NCBI GenBank assembly: GCA_004794785.1
Contig: SJOL01006406.1
Coordinates: 318,391 to 382,390, forward strand
Source of the DNA: Opisthorchis felineus
Taxonomy: Eukaryota; Platyhelminthes; Trematoda; Opisthorchiida; Opisthorchiidae
Length of the DNA stretch: 64,000 nucleotides
Direction of reading: 5' to 3'
This document shows, piece by piece, positions 51,796 through 62,439 of the stretch. The notes beneath the pieces were generated by a model. The model ran no database searches. It saw only the letters and a list, made by a program, of their open reading frames with translations, and had not been told where the DNA came from. Each line of letters starts with the position of its first letter. Position 1 is the stretch's first letter. The translations under genes were made by a program, and so were the position numbers.

Positions 51796-52975
51796 TTTGG
51801 CCTTTCCAGCTGTCCTTTGAACCCCTTTAATAGACAATGGTGCGCTGAATTCATGTTTTATCCCACCCACCACATGTCGTATTTCAGTTAGCCTTTCTGA
51901 ATATGCTAATGAAACTCGCTTGTACCTGTTCACTCAGCTGATGGAAAACCACAAAACTTCTATCTATAGTCATTCAGTTCTGAGCGAAACCAACTAGGCT
52001 TCATAGTCAGCCCAGAGAGAGCAAACCAGAATGCGTAATCAGCATGCTTTTTTAATCATTCCTCCGATCTTATTACTGTGGGAATAGTTATTTCTTTGCT
52101 CAGGTGGCTTGATCATCAGAACTTTGTAAAACTAACGTAAATCAAAGCATCCTTAAAAGCTTGCAGAGAGGTGGTGTTGCTGCCAGAGTTATTGCGGGGA
52201 TTTACTCCACCACTCAAAAAATAGTTGTCACGGGCACAGCAAGTATCTCTTCCTGTTTGCCTGTCCGCCAGGTACGGTCTCGCCACTACTCAGTAGCATA
52301 ACGTTACGTTTAAGCAATCGCAGCAGCTCAATTACTGGTTACCAAGCCTCGCAGGGTGAACAGAGTCGAGGGTGTGAAACTGACGAGCGTATGGAAAGCG
52401 GTCTCAGACAAGCCGAGTTGACACGTGACTGTGTGGGGTTGCCAATGCACGTAGAATCACTAGCAAAGACAGGGGGTGGGAGTGGGGTAGAAACCCCAAC
52501 CCGATCAGAGTTCACAGAATCCCTCTCCCCTACACAACAATGTTAGCACTAGCTCATCCACACAGACGGACAAAAAGTGCAAACGACGTTCAAGACGTGA
52601 ACCGAACCGGAACTATAAGCTGGACCCAAATCCACGTAGGTTTCCACATCGGCTCGGTGACCCACCCTTGGCCGACACCTGACACAGATTTAGCTTGACC
52701 TAGCTGATTGGTTCTCCTTCCGCCTTAAACATCGACCAACCTCGTAACCTAGTCACTTGGCCTGGCGAATCTTTCGTGTCAAAAGCGAAACGTTGCCCCA
52801 GTAATGAACCTACCGATTGTTCCAAAAATTTTCCGAAAAGAAAAAGCATTCTTTTGTCTGATACCCTTATTAGTAAGCTGAGGGGCTTATTATGCTATCT
52901 GAAATTCTACTGCATCGAATGCCATGGCTCCTTGTTTATGAGGGCTCGAAAATAGAATTTTGATGATCTCACACA
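51796..52975. other. Upstream flank of the transporter with a GC-rich block
   Basis: 52160-52810 is clearly richer in G and C than the neighbouring AT-rich DNA and has no long frame. Its distance, 0.4 to 1 kb upstream of the transporter ATG, would suit a promoter region, but it could equally be an unrecognised repeat. No TATA box or defined motif can be supported. Confidence 0.4.
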
Positions 52976-53225
52976 GTTATCCTCCCGGATTCTTTACGCA
53001 CACCTCTTGATAAGCCACACCTACAAATAAATATTTTATCTGAGATGTGTTATTCCTTCTGAGGACGAAGCAGTGCCATAAAACCAGGAAACTCCTAAAG
53101 TTTTGTGAGGATACAGAATTAACGCATGCATTTAGATTGGGAAATGGGATGAATAACGCAGGTTCAGCAATAGTAATTTTGTCGCAAACATGTTCGGTCA
53201 GTTTAGCGTCAACAATAATGAGTAC

Positions 53226-53321
53226 CTCCATTAGATGAGTAAAGATCATGGAGAGTTCAAGCTGCGGCTCGGACAGCTGTCGGGATTCCAGTTGACGGGC
53301 TGCGCGAGTTGAAGGAGTCAT
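53226..53321 (-). other. Candidate first coding exon, unrecognised
   Basis: A true ATG (53319-53321) in an A-rich start context opens a GC-rich run of 32 codons (MTPSTRAARQLESRQ, then SEPQLELSMIFTHLME). It is followed directly by GTACTC, where the sequence turns AT-rich. That is what an exon with a weak 5' splice site would look like. It lies 1.4 kb upstream of the transporter on the same strand. It might be a 5' exon of that gene or of another, or chance. Confidence 0.22.
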
Positions 53322-54834
53322 TTTGTCTTTCTGTTCTGAGGACTAAACGAGTCATTCCTCACCTGAGCATTTAAAGAACGGTACTACACGTGTTTAGCCA
53401 TCTTACTTCACTCGAGTGGCACAGGAGAGTCGTCAGTCTCACGCGCAAGCAGAGCAAGCAAAACTGACTTGACCGCTTGTATTGCGCGTTTCTTATGACA
53501 GTTCCCCCGTCGAATGAGGCAGACTTAACCGATCACCGGGGCACTTTACATCACACGATAGATTTGGGCTTCTTTCTAGCTCCTTATGACGCCTTAAAGA
53601 TCCATTCAAATAATTCACCAGCTTTACTATTCTGGATCAATCCGTAAGACTTCCGTCTCTTGGAAAGCACGTCACGGCCCTTAGACTAGTTGAAGTCGGG
53701 GCCCTGTCCAATTTGGTGATTGGTGGACAAACAGGAATTTACACGTACTTATCCTAAACAGTCGTCAAGACCTCAATGCCCCACAGGTTTCCTTAGCTTT
53801 AAAAATAGTGTTGTTCGTGTAGGCTCACCAGTGCATCGTTTTTGGGAAGCTACGTTTACCGTGAAAAAATGGCATAATTGTCAACAAAATCAATGAGCAT
53901 GTCAGTTGTGTTCACTTGAATATTGCCTCCTCAGATGCCATCTAAAGTGAAGAAATCCATTATCAGCAACAAAGCCGTGAGTTGCCATGAGATCCTTTTA
54001 CTCCTCCAGCACAGATTCCTTTCAAGGACTACCTTACTAGTCTGACGCAAGCACGAGGAGAACTTCGCAGCCGCGGTGCCCTAACTTGATCAGTTATGAT
54101 AAAATTTTACAGTCGATAAAATGAATGGTGAATTGTGGACGTCTAGTTCATTAGGGAGAGTATTTTAAATTATTTGCCAGTTGGAAGAGCGATTAATTCA
54201 TCCGTGGACGCATGTGCTGCTTTCGTTTAGTGACGGCAAATGACGTGATCAAAATCATTCGCATCTTGATGAGGTGTGCTCCAAAGTGAGCGAACTTAAT
54301 TAAGTCACAGTGTGATTTTGGATGTATCGGGCATGTTTTACATGACCGCACGAATAAATTTTCTTCACACATGTTACTTTAGCCCAAGCTGACAATCAAA
54401 AGCATTTCTGTGCACACCGGGACTGAGTGACTTGGTTCACTTGAATTACTAAATGCTTTGAATTGTTAGCAGAACTGGATAGCTTGGTTTATTTATGCCT
54501 TAGGCTAGCTCAAGATTACATATGAGATTCAGGTTGAACTTGGGACACGTCGTTCTGCCCATGGCTGCATCCCCAAAGACGGTAAGCAAGATTAATCCGA
54601 AGCTGACTTTAGATGGTGCACAGTCACTCATTAATTATTCTCCAACTTAAAAATGTGCAATGCAAGCGTGTGAGTAGTAAAATTAGGTGTCATTCATCAA
54701 GCAATTAGAAACGAGACTGCTACTGCACGAATAAATGTAATTCCAATTCTGTAAAGCTTGTAAATTTAGTACCCCCAACGTCATTTGTTGTGAGAGGAGG
54801 TTTGGGAACTTGCGACTAAGATTTCTTCACGTAA
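53322..54834. other. No gene recognised (1.5 kb)
   Basis: No frame of note on either strand; nothing else seen. Confidence 0.55.
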
Positions 54835-54998
54835 GTGAAGCCAATCTATGCTGAAAATTCGAGAAATTCCGTATAGCTATTTGAACCTCATTGGGATTCA
54901 TCAGTAGTGCGCATCGCAAAAAATACCAGGGCGTATCGAAACCGCGGCCATCCCACTACTATTTTGGACACAACCGCTGGACCATGGATGGCTACCGT
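54835..54998 (-). repeat. SINE-like repeat, family B copy 2, abutting the R2-like element
   Basis: It is similar to the copy at 39790-39945. On the minus strand, 54925-54995 is tRNA-like: CATGGTCCAGCGGTTGTGTC (A box) and GCGGTTTCGATACGC (B box). Its head ends within a few bases of where the R2-like reading frame becomes recognisable (about 55002), so it marks the element's 5' junction or was joined to it. Confidence 0.6.
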
Positions 54999-55001
54999 TA
55001 G

Positions 55002-57153
55002 CTTACCCAACAAGAATCACAATCACTCTTGCACCTGGCTAACAATTTGCATCCGTCTTGTTGCACGCAAACCGCGCTGTTCGCGAGATTGGAGCAGTAT
55101 TTTCCTGGTCGATCGGCTATCGGCATCAAAACCAGGTTACGCGTGCTCAACTGGCGAGCACAACAGGACGAACCATCATCTGGTGGCCCTGACCAAACTA
55201 TCGGTCAAATAACGTCCTACTCGTCAGAAGCTGATAACTATAGCGTCTGGTTTAAACAAACCGTGGAATGCGCCGTGTCACTCTTGGAATCCCATGCTGA
55301 CAGTTCGCTTGCTAGTGTTGACCTCTTGGCATTTGCCCGAGGGTTGCAGTCTGGCATCATAACACCGGAGCGTGTCCTGTCGCTTCTGGACATCCACGCC
55401 TCCAGGACATTTCCACACATCTGGAAAACTGTATCCCGACGCCGTCGTCAGTTAGCCCATCGGATTCTGGTCAACCGAAAGCAGATCCGCCGAGCCAACT
55501 ACACCGCCATCCAGACCCTATACCACCACAGACGGAAAGATGCAGCGTCTGCTGTGCTCGATGGGTCATGGAAAGATCTATACAAAGGTAACTGCGGCCT
55601 ACCTCTGGACGCCAAGCAGCATTGGGCACAGGTGCTCTATGCTCGAAAAACGTGGATAGCCGGCGAAGTCGCTCAGTGCTACCATCTGATTGGAGTTTGA
55701 TCGAGCCAATTACAGGAGAAGTCGGCCGTATGATCCGTTTAATGGGCAATTCATCCCCAGGTCTGGAGAAGCTCACTCCTAGGGTGCTCTACAGGCTCAA
55801 TGCCAACGCGGTCGCTGGATATTTCAGGTTACTCTTACTACCTGGGGGTTGTCCGCCACATCTGTGTCGTGTTTGGATTACCCTAGTTCCTAAGGTCCGA
55901 AATCCGAATAAACCGGACCAACTGAGACCGGTCTCCTTGTCATCCATTCCTGTCCGATGGTTTCATAAGCTGCTTGCAGATCACTGGAGGCGTAGATTGC
56001 AACTAACCTCACTCCAGTTTGCATTTCTACATTGAATCTCAGCCTTCCGATGTGAGTCCATTGTGCATGCTTAAGCACTAAGGAAGAGCTGGTGCCTGCT
56101 TGGGGCAGTAGTCTGCAAACAGCGTTGACGGTCGCTGTTTACGAGAGTTGGTCGCTTCACCTCTTTCGAATCGATAGCTTGTATTTCCAAGAACGAGTGT
56201 TTCCTCGGATATTTATCCACGGTATCCGGCTCCTATGCAACCTGCTTAGGATGAGAGTTAGAAACACTTGGCATGGTCATGGTGGCCAGATGATCTTCTG
56301 GTCGTGGAAATTGTGGCAGCAGATAGTTTGGTACGTATTTTGCAGTCCTGCTGGATCATATATGATGCTAGATGTGCTCGGGTTGCAAGGGAACTCGCGA
56401 AACATCTCCGTCGCCTGGGATACACCCTCTTCGAGGAGTTGAGAGCACCGACGTCGAGGTCTTTCATCAAGCCTGACCTTATCGCTGATCGGGAGCGCCG
56501 AGCAACTGTGATAGACATAAGAGTAGTCTCGGATGGGCACGGAGTGACTGTGTGAAATGAGAAGGGGCAGAAGTATGGTGCTGCTGATTGTTCCCTCGCC
56601 ATAATCTCGGCCCTACCTGCAATCGATTGTAATGTCTACTTTTTGGTCCACCAACCGATGATTATTTCTTATCGAGGGATCTGCTTTTTTTAATCCACCA
56701 AGGCTGTTATTGGACTGAGAATTCCCAAAGTCACATTCGGTAACTTGTGTTTGTTTGTCATTGTGGGCTCTCTGCGTACTTACGACACCCTTATGCGTGG
56801 TACATGGCGTTGAGTGTACACTCTTATTATTGGGTCTCACACCGGACCCAGTACGACGGACACTTTGTGCCTGATGTGCGAGTCTTGACTGTGCTAGCGC
56901 TTACCACGCCTTGAAGTGCATTCAGCGTTGTCTGTCCTTTCTTCGGCTGTTGGTCATTGTACGCTTGTTTCCATACCAAACATTGTTGCATACGCTGAGA
57001 TTCATCTCGTCTGACTGGAACCGTTGGTGGCATGACTTCTAATGGGATGCTTCTCTGTTATTATCTAATATTCTCCTGTAAGCCATCCACATCCATGGCT
57101 CGCATTTACTTTTTATATTTGTGACCAGGCTCTTCAAAAATAAAAATAAACAC
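55002..57153 (+). mobile_element. R2-clade (site-specific type) non-LTR retrotransposon, truncated and internally deleted
   Basis: The parts follow R2 order. A Myb-like DNA-binding segment (55002-55160: LTQQESQSLLHLANNL, then ARLEQYFPGRS, IKTRLRVLNW). A conserved linker (about 55420-55640: RRKDAASAVLDGSWKDLY). After a frameshift near 55620-55700, the RT entry motifs (ITLVPKV at 55877, LRPVSLSS at 55922, VRWFHKLLADHW at 55952). Then the frame stops at 56033-56035 and the whole catalytic palm with YADD is missing. From about 56325 another frame gives the end of the CCHC region (RILQSCW, DARCAR, with the histidine replaced by tyrosine) and the restriction-like endonuclease: LRRLGYTLFEELRAPTSR, then KPDL (56469) and VID (56508-56516), the PD-(D/E)xK metal-binding residues. 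An AT-rich 3' UTR (56560-57153) ends CTCTTCAAAAATAAA and joins a GAGT array. Upstream zinc fingers are absent. It cannot be autonomous. Confidence 0.85.
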
Positions 57154-58317
57154 GAGTGAGTGAGTGAGTGAGTGAGTGAGTGAGTGAGTGAGTGAGTGAG
57201 TGAGTGAGTGAGTGAGTGAGTGAGTGAGTGAGTGAGTGAGTGAGTGAGTGAGTGAGTGAGTGAGTGAGTGAGTGAGTGAGTGAGTGAGTGAGTGAGTGAG
57301 TGAGTGAGTGAGTGAGTGAGTGAGTGAGTGAGTGAGTGAGTGAGTGAGTGAGTGAGTGAGTGAGTGAGTGAGTGAGTGAGTGAGTGAGTGAGTGAGTGAG
57401 TGAGTGAGTGAGTGAGTGAGTGAGTGAGTGAGTGAGTGAGTGAGTGAGTGAGTGAGTGAGTGAGTGAGTGAGTGAGTGAGTGAGTGAGTGAGTGAGTGAG
57501 TGAGTGAGTGAGTGAGTGAGTGAGTGAGTGAGTGAGTGAGTGAGTGAGTGAGTGAGTGAGTGAGTGAGTGAGTGAGTGAGTGAGTGAGTGAGTGAGTGAG
57601 TGAGTGAGTGAGTGAGTGAGTGAGTGAGTGAGTGAGTGAGTGAGTGAGTGAGTGAGTGAGTGAGTGAGTGAGTGAGTGAGTGAGTGAGTGAGTGAGTGAG
57701 TGAGTGAGTGAGTGAGTGAGTGAGTGAGTGAGTGAGTGAGTGAGTGAGTGAGTGAGTGAGTGAGTGAGTGAGTGAGTGAGTGAGTGAGTGAGTGAGTGAG
57801 TGAGTGAGTGAGTGAGTGAGTGAGTGAGTGAGTGAGTGAGTGAGTGAGTGAGTGAGTGAGTGAGTGAGTGAGTGAGTGAGTGAGTGAGTGAGTGAGTGAG
57901 TGAGTGAGTGAGTGAGTGAGTGAGTGAGTGAGTGAGTGAGTGAGTGAGTGAGTGAGTGAGTGAGTGAGTGAGTGAGTGAGTGAGTGAGTGAGTGAGTGAG
58001 TGAGTGAGTGAGTGAGTGAGTGAGTGAGTGAGTGAGTGAGTGAGTGAGTGAGTGAGTGAGTGAGTGAGTGAGTGAGTGAGTGAGTGAGTGAGTGAGTGAG
58101 TGAGTGAGTGAGTGAGTGAGTGAGTGAGTGAGTGAGTGAGTGAGTGAGTGAGTGAGTGAGTGAGTGAGTGAGTGAGTGAGTGAGTGAGTGAGTGAGTGAG
58201 TGAGTGAGTGAGTGAGTGAGTGAGTGAGTGAGTGAGTGAGTGAGTGAGTGAGTGAGTGAGTGAGTGAGTGAGTGAGTGAGTGAGTGAGTGAGTGAGTGAG
58301 TGAGTGAGTGAGTGAGT
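57154..58317. repeat. Perfect tetranucleotide array (GAGT)291
   Basis: 1164 bases of uninterrupted GAGT units begin directly after the 3' end of the R2-like element. I see no substitution in any unit. The long open frames on the minus strand (Thr-His-Ser-Leu repeats) are an automatic product of a 4-base unit and are not genes. Perfect purity at this length implies recent expansion, or an assembly tract of uncertain true length. Confidence 0.99.
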
Positions 58318-58440
58318 CAATCAAGCGAATGGGAATGTGAATGAATTACTGAAAGACTGAAAGGTTGGTGGATGGGTTCAGTACATAACTGGATGAATGA
58401 ATGAATAAATAGGAGATTAGATGAATAAGTGAGTGACGCG
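58318..58440. repeat. Degenerate GAAT/GACT-type simple sequence beside the array
   Basis: Right of the pure array the sequence keeps a loose 4-base rhythm (GAATG, GAAAGACTG, GGATGAATGAATGAATAAAT) before returning to ordinary sequence. It may be the older, mutated edge of the pre-existing microsatellite. Confidence 0.6.
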
Positions 58441-59330
58441 TTTATCAATTGGAAGATTAGGTAGTTGAATTCATGTGCAAATGAACATAATCTTTAATGG
58501 TTCAATGAGTAATCTCCCAGCATGTTGCCGTTATCTTTTAGTGCGCTAATGATTCAGTATATTGGTTAGACTATTTGATCTTGTGCGGAGGTCTTTATTC
58601 CTGAAAATTTCACCGGTTATGCCTATAGTAGAGAATTTCTGTTCAGCCAAATCCGGTGGACAGCAATGGGCCTACTCCCAACTTTCTTTCCTTAACGATG
58701 AATAGATAAATCATAACTTGCGAAAACCCTTAATGCGCTCAATAAAACCGCTTCTTCCCTACTACCCACTCAACGGAGCCAGGTAATCAAGGAAATAGTT
58801 CAATGTGCAACTAAGCAGGTGGTAGAAATGGCACTGGATCAAACAACCTTCTAGCTTAATTGTGTAACAGGTTTACAAATGCCTACTGGAGATAAAGAAA
58901 CCACTGATTTTTCCACCTACTCATGAGTAGCCGGATTTGGAAGAATTTAAAGTGTCTTTCGAACGTGCAGGACACACGACAGGTCCGTCGCATCCATCCT
59001 TCGGCCCAAGATAGTCCCACGTAACACTTGATTGCTGAACAGATAGAACCGTCGCCACCCCTTGTTTTCACAGGCCCTGAGAAACAGTAACTGTGCCGGA
59101 AATACACTGTCGATCTGTACGTGGCAGTTTGAAAATGTAGAAGAATGAAACACTTCGTATTCGGTAAGATCTGATGTGCATATCCACGACGACATATGCG
59201 CTCAGTGATCACGCCCTCCTTGGACCTAACTGTCTGCGAAGCTTCCTCACTATTATTTACCTTATGGATTTGAAATACACTCATAAAACCAGCCGGTTAA
59301 TCTGCCGAGTAAATTGATTAATTAACCCTT
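58441..59330. other. No firm gene; overlapping minus-strand frames
   Basis: Frames of 133 codons (58883-59284) and 82 codons (58947-59195) overlap on the minus strand in a GC-richer patch. Neither product is recognised. A 14-bp palindrome, CTACTCATGAGTAG, lies at 58917-58930 and recurs at 59753-59766. Confidence 0.4.
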
Positions 59331-59388
59331 GAATAAACGAATGAATCGATGAGCGAATGAATGAATGAATGAATGAATGAATGAATGT
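59331..59388. repeat. (GAAT)n microsatellite
   Basis: Eight or so tandem GAAT units preceded by a decayed stretch of the same unit (GAATAAACGAATGAATCGATG). A shorter ATTC run, the reverse complement, is at about 60090-60106. Confidence 0.95.
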
Positions 59389-60664
59389 GATCGTATATGT
59401 ATCTTGGTTGCCGTTCGTAATGTTACATTGTTCCTATACACATCCACACGAATGCAAGTGAAACCGGTTGAGCCTGGCCAGAGGCAATACGCCTTCAAAG
59501 GTGACATGCTTTGACCACAGTCGATTGGGGATGCCAGTAAGCCTATTCGACAAAAGCTTGCTGCAAAATGTTCCACTCACATTCTAAGCGGATGGCTGAT
59601 GTGCTTCACTCGTAATCATCTCTGTTCCATCTCATCTCACCTCACGATCCAACACTTTTGCAGATGTTTCTGATAAATGAACCCAGGTGAAACACTAGGC
59701 TGAAACCGCTCAGTTTCGTGGCGCTCTACTCAATTTCCGTATCACTTCCAGGCTACTCATGAGTAGACTGGACAACAAGCACTGGCGGATGAGGATGCGG
59801 CCCTTTAACGCCACTGCTACAAAAATTGTTAGATTTTGACAAGGTTTGCAGCGCAACGGTCATCATAAAAATTTGCACATCGGTATCGTTGACTACCTGC
59901 TTTAATACTTCCTATTCAAAACATGCATACTCAGTACCTTATGTGGTAAAATTTGGTTGAAATTTAGCCCGCATTCCCATGGACTGCTCTGGATCAAACA
60001 GCGAAAGAATCCACTGCTGTTGCCAACTTACTTACGTATTGTTACACTATGAAGCACCGAAAAATTTCCTAAATTTGGTCAGCCTTATCGATTCATTCAT
60101 TCATTCTGCTTCTCTTGTGAGTCCCGGCACGTTTTCCGGTGAGGAATCTTGTAACAATGAGGAAATACATATCAGAAGGAATGGCCTGTTCATTTAACTT
60201 GGTTGTAAAAATTTTGATGGAGTTAAAAGGACTTTGCCCATAGATACAAGTAAGCAAGTGGAAGGAACTCCATCAGTTTTTCTAGCTTCAAGTATCGTCA
60301 TTTCTCTCGTAATCTTCAAGCATGAGGACCTCTAAGGTGATATTTTATTTGAATTTGGTAGGGGAAAACGAGTTTCTTTATTTCATCACCAAAGTGGGTG
60401 TAATCGTAAATGCAATGTTTTCGTTCCTGGGGTAGTGTACTCCTTGGATACCTAAACTTGACAGCCTTGTTTTTTCCCCTAGAACTCAAGGTTTGTTAAG
60501 AATCACGCACTCACAAAGAGATCGATTGAAAGTGTGCCACAGCCAGCCAGCTTCCGCTGTACCACGAAGGCGTTAGTGATCCAACATCTGAAGGATTTTC
60601 AGATCGTGTCAAAGGAATCCGATCTAGCAAGTCTAAGGTGAGACTGATTCCGCATTTACTTTAT
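59389..60664. other. No gene recognised (1.3 kb)
   Basis: Frames of at most 84 codons, apart from the simple repeats noted separately. Nothing else seen. Confidence 0.5.
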
Positions 60665-60973
60665 TTACACAACGCTTCGTTCATAATGAAAATCGCTTCT
60701 CACTTCCCATAAATCACGCAGTTTAGCAAATACCGCGAGTGTCTTGATAATGCATACGCGGCTAAAACACCTTCCAAGATGCGCCAAACGACCCACAGTC
60801 TCAAACTCTTCATCAAGAAGTTTCAACAGGACAGGGTAGAAGTGAAGAAGGACTCTTGCGCTGTGAATTTGCAAAGCGCACGCCGATCCAAAGACTGCCT
60901 GTGATACCCTAGTTAAGGTGGATAGCTTGATGAAGATGATGACCATCAGGTGGCAAAAGAACATGCTCCACAT
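60665..60973 (-). mobile_element. Possible LINE C-terminal remnant
   Basis: The minus-strand 102-codon frame contains ARVLLHFYPVLLKLLDEEFE, then GRLAHLGRCFS and TLAVFAKLRDLWEVRSDF. The order (VLL...E.E.V...YLG.C.S...A.FA.LR.LW) parallels the post-RT segment of RTE/CR1-type LINEs, as in the 470-1830 copy, but key tyrosines are changed and no catalytic motifs are present. Low confidence; it could be a chance likeness. Confidence 0.28.
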
Positions 60974-61920
60974 AGCAAGGGTCCATTAATGTTTCTATAG
61001 AGTTTCTTTCAAATTTTCGGGCAACTGACCTTTCAGTAATAACGATATTAGAAAAGGCAATAAACAACAGTCCAGATAAACCCCACTAATTGTGGGAAAC
61101 TTTCAGACGGTTTACTGTCAATTCTTACAAGTCCAGTCCTGTTGAAATAATGACGGAACGGAATAGGATTAAGAAGCATACTGTCAAAAATTTAAATTTC
61201 CTCGGTCACATGCCATTCTGTGGAGCCCACACATTCAGCAGACCTTCAGACAACTCTTCACGCTATCAAGTAAGCATCTGGTCTTCTGTTAATTAGGTGC
61301 CATATTGTTTATTTTAGCCACCGAACTGATATCGATTGCTCGTTTTGACCATCACCGTTATTTTAACCTCCATATATGTACTGCCCGACGAGAAGCCCAG
61401 GGAAATAATAATGGTCATCATCCTGCGTTCTTGATAAGACGATTCGGTCACTATACCTACAGGGTCAAAGTGCTTTTTGTAATTGAGGAATACGGTGAAT
61501 TTGTGCCAAAAAATACGTGTGGCACCGCTCAAATGGTTAACTTAATGCAAAAATGTAGCAGTGGAAGACGTCTCTGTTCTCAAGCAAGTTCAACTGACAA
61601 CCATGTCACACCAAAACGACTGACTACCACGTTTGAATGATGTTACCGGAATCTCAACTGCTCGAATAAGTCAATGTCACTTCAAGTCAAAAAGCATCAT
61701 CTCCCTTAAAATGTTGGGAATCTAAATGGACGATTCCATGTTCATCTTGGGTAGTTCCAATCAGAACAAGGAAAATAGATGGAGTGACAACCAAACTGTT
61801 TTCGCAATTATTCCATTCAGATAGCCAGAGATGAGTTCTCGTATTATATCAGCTTTCCAATATTTTATGGATGCAATAAATGAAACTGTCTGACGCTCAG
61901 ACAACGGAAGGTAGTCTTCA
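60974..61920. other. No gene recognised (0.9 kb)
   Basis: One 111-codon plus frame (61305-61640) with no domain I know. Nothing else seen. Confidence 0.5.
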
Positions 61921-62439
61921 TCAAGAAGCAAATGGCTGGCGATAAAACATTACCAAAGTGGCTAGACAAAAACCGGCCAACGTAACTCCAGCTGTGCAGT
62001 GTTGGGTGTGAAAAATTAGGTCCTGCCACTTGCGCGCACGTGTTACACCGTGCGCTTCACACCTGACCTTGGAAGTGAGCCGTCGCGTCAAGAGCAGTCT
62101 GTTGTGCATTGTTCTAGTGCGATGAACTACGCCGGACGAAATAGCAGACAACTCGACGCTATCAGGCCTGTCAAAGCAAGAAAGCGTCATGAGAATAACA
62201 GGTGAAAACGATGCTGTATGACATCTTGGCTCCCCCGGTTTGCAGATTACCTGAAGCATCTCGCGACCAGTGCTGGTTGTACTGATTTTACACATCTGCT
62301 GAGGTTTCTGGTCCAAGCATACCTTCCTGCAGATAGCACAGGTTCGTTTGAAGTGATATAAAGCAGACACCGTGTGTTCAGAGCTCGAGAAACTACGGTG
62401 CTTTGCATCAATATATGACAGTAAACTTTCAGAAATCAA
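61921..62439 (-). CDS. Unrecognised 172-codon frame, possible exon
   Basis: This is the longest unexplained frame in the window outside the transporter, the pseudogene and the repeats. The coding-like part may be an exon from about 62393 to 62253. It is preceded by AG (CACCGTAG) and ends at GATGCTTCAG followed by GTAATC, a good 5' splice site. It would encode SSSEHTVSALYHFKRTCAIC, RKVCLDQKPQQMCKIS and TGREMLQ, with four cysteines that could form a small metal site or disulphides. Beyond that point the frame is less protein-like. I do not recognise a family. It may be non-coding. Confidence 0.25.
   Translation of the reverse strand: MISESLLSYIDAKHRSFSSSEHTVSALYHFKRTCAICRKVCLDQKPQQMCKISTTSTGREMLQVICKPGEPRCHTASFSPVILMTLSCFDRPDSVELSAISSGVVHRTRTMHNRLLLTRRLTSKVRCEAHGVTRARKWQDLIFHTQHCTAGVTLAGFCLATLVMFYRQPFAS

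Noticed and set aside
53226..53321. Similarity of PQLELSMIFTHLM to a helix of CBL-type ubiquitin ligases
   Set aside because: Only about a dozen residues, no neighbouring CBL motifs and in the wrong position relative to a start codon; too short to name.
55471..56602. Minus-strand frames over the R2-like element
   Set aside because: Antisense shadows; the plus strand carries the recognisable Myb, RT and endonuclease motifs.
57106..58324. Two very long minus-strand frames of Thr-His-Ser-Leu repeats (about 400 codons)
   Set aside because: They are the automatic translation of the GAGT array, open in every frame that lacks a stop; not a gene.
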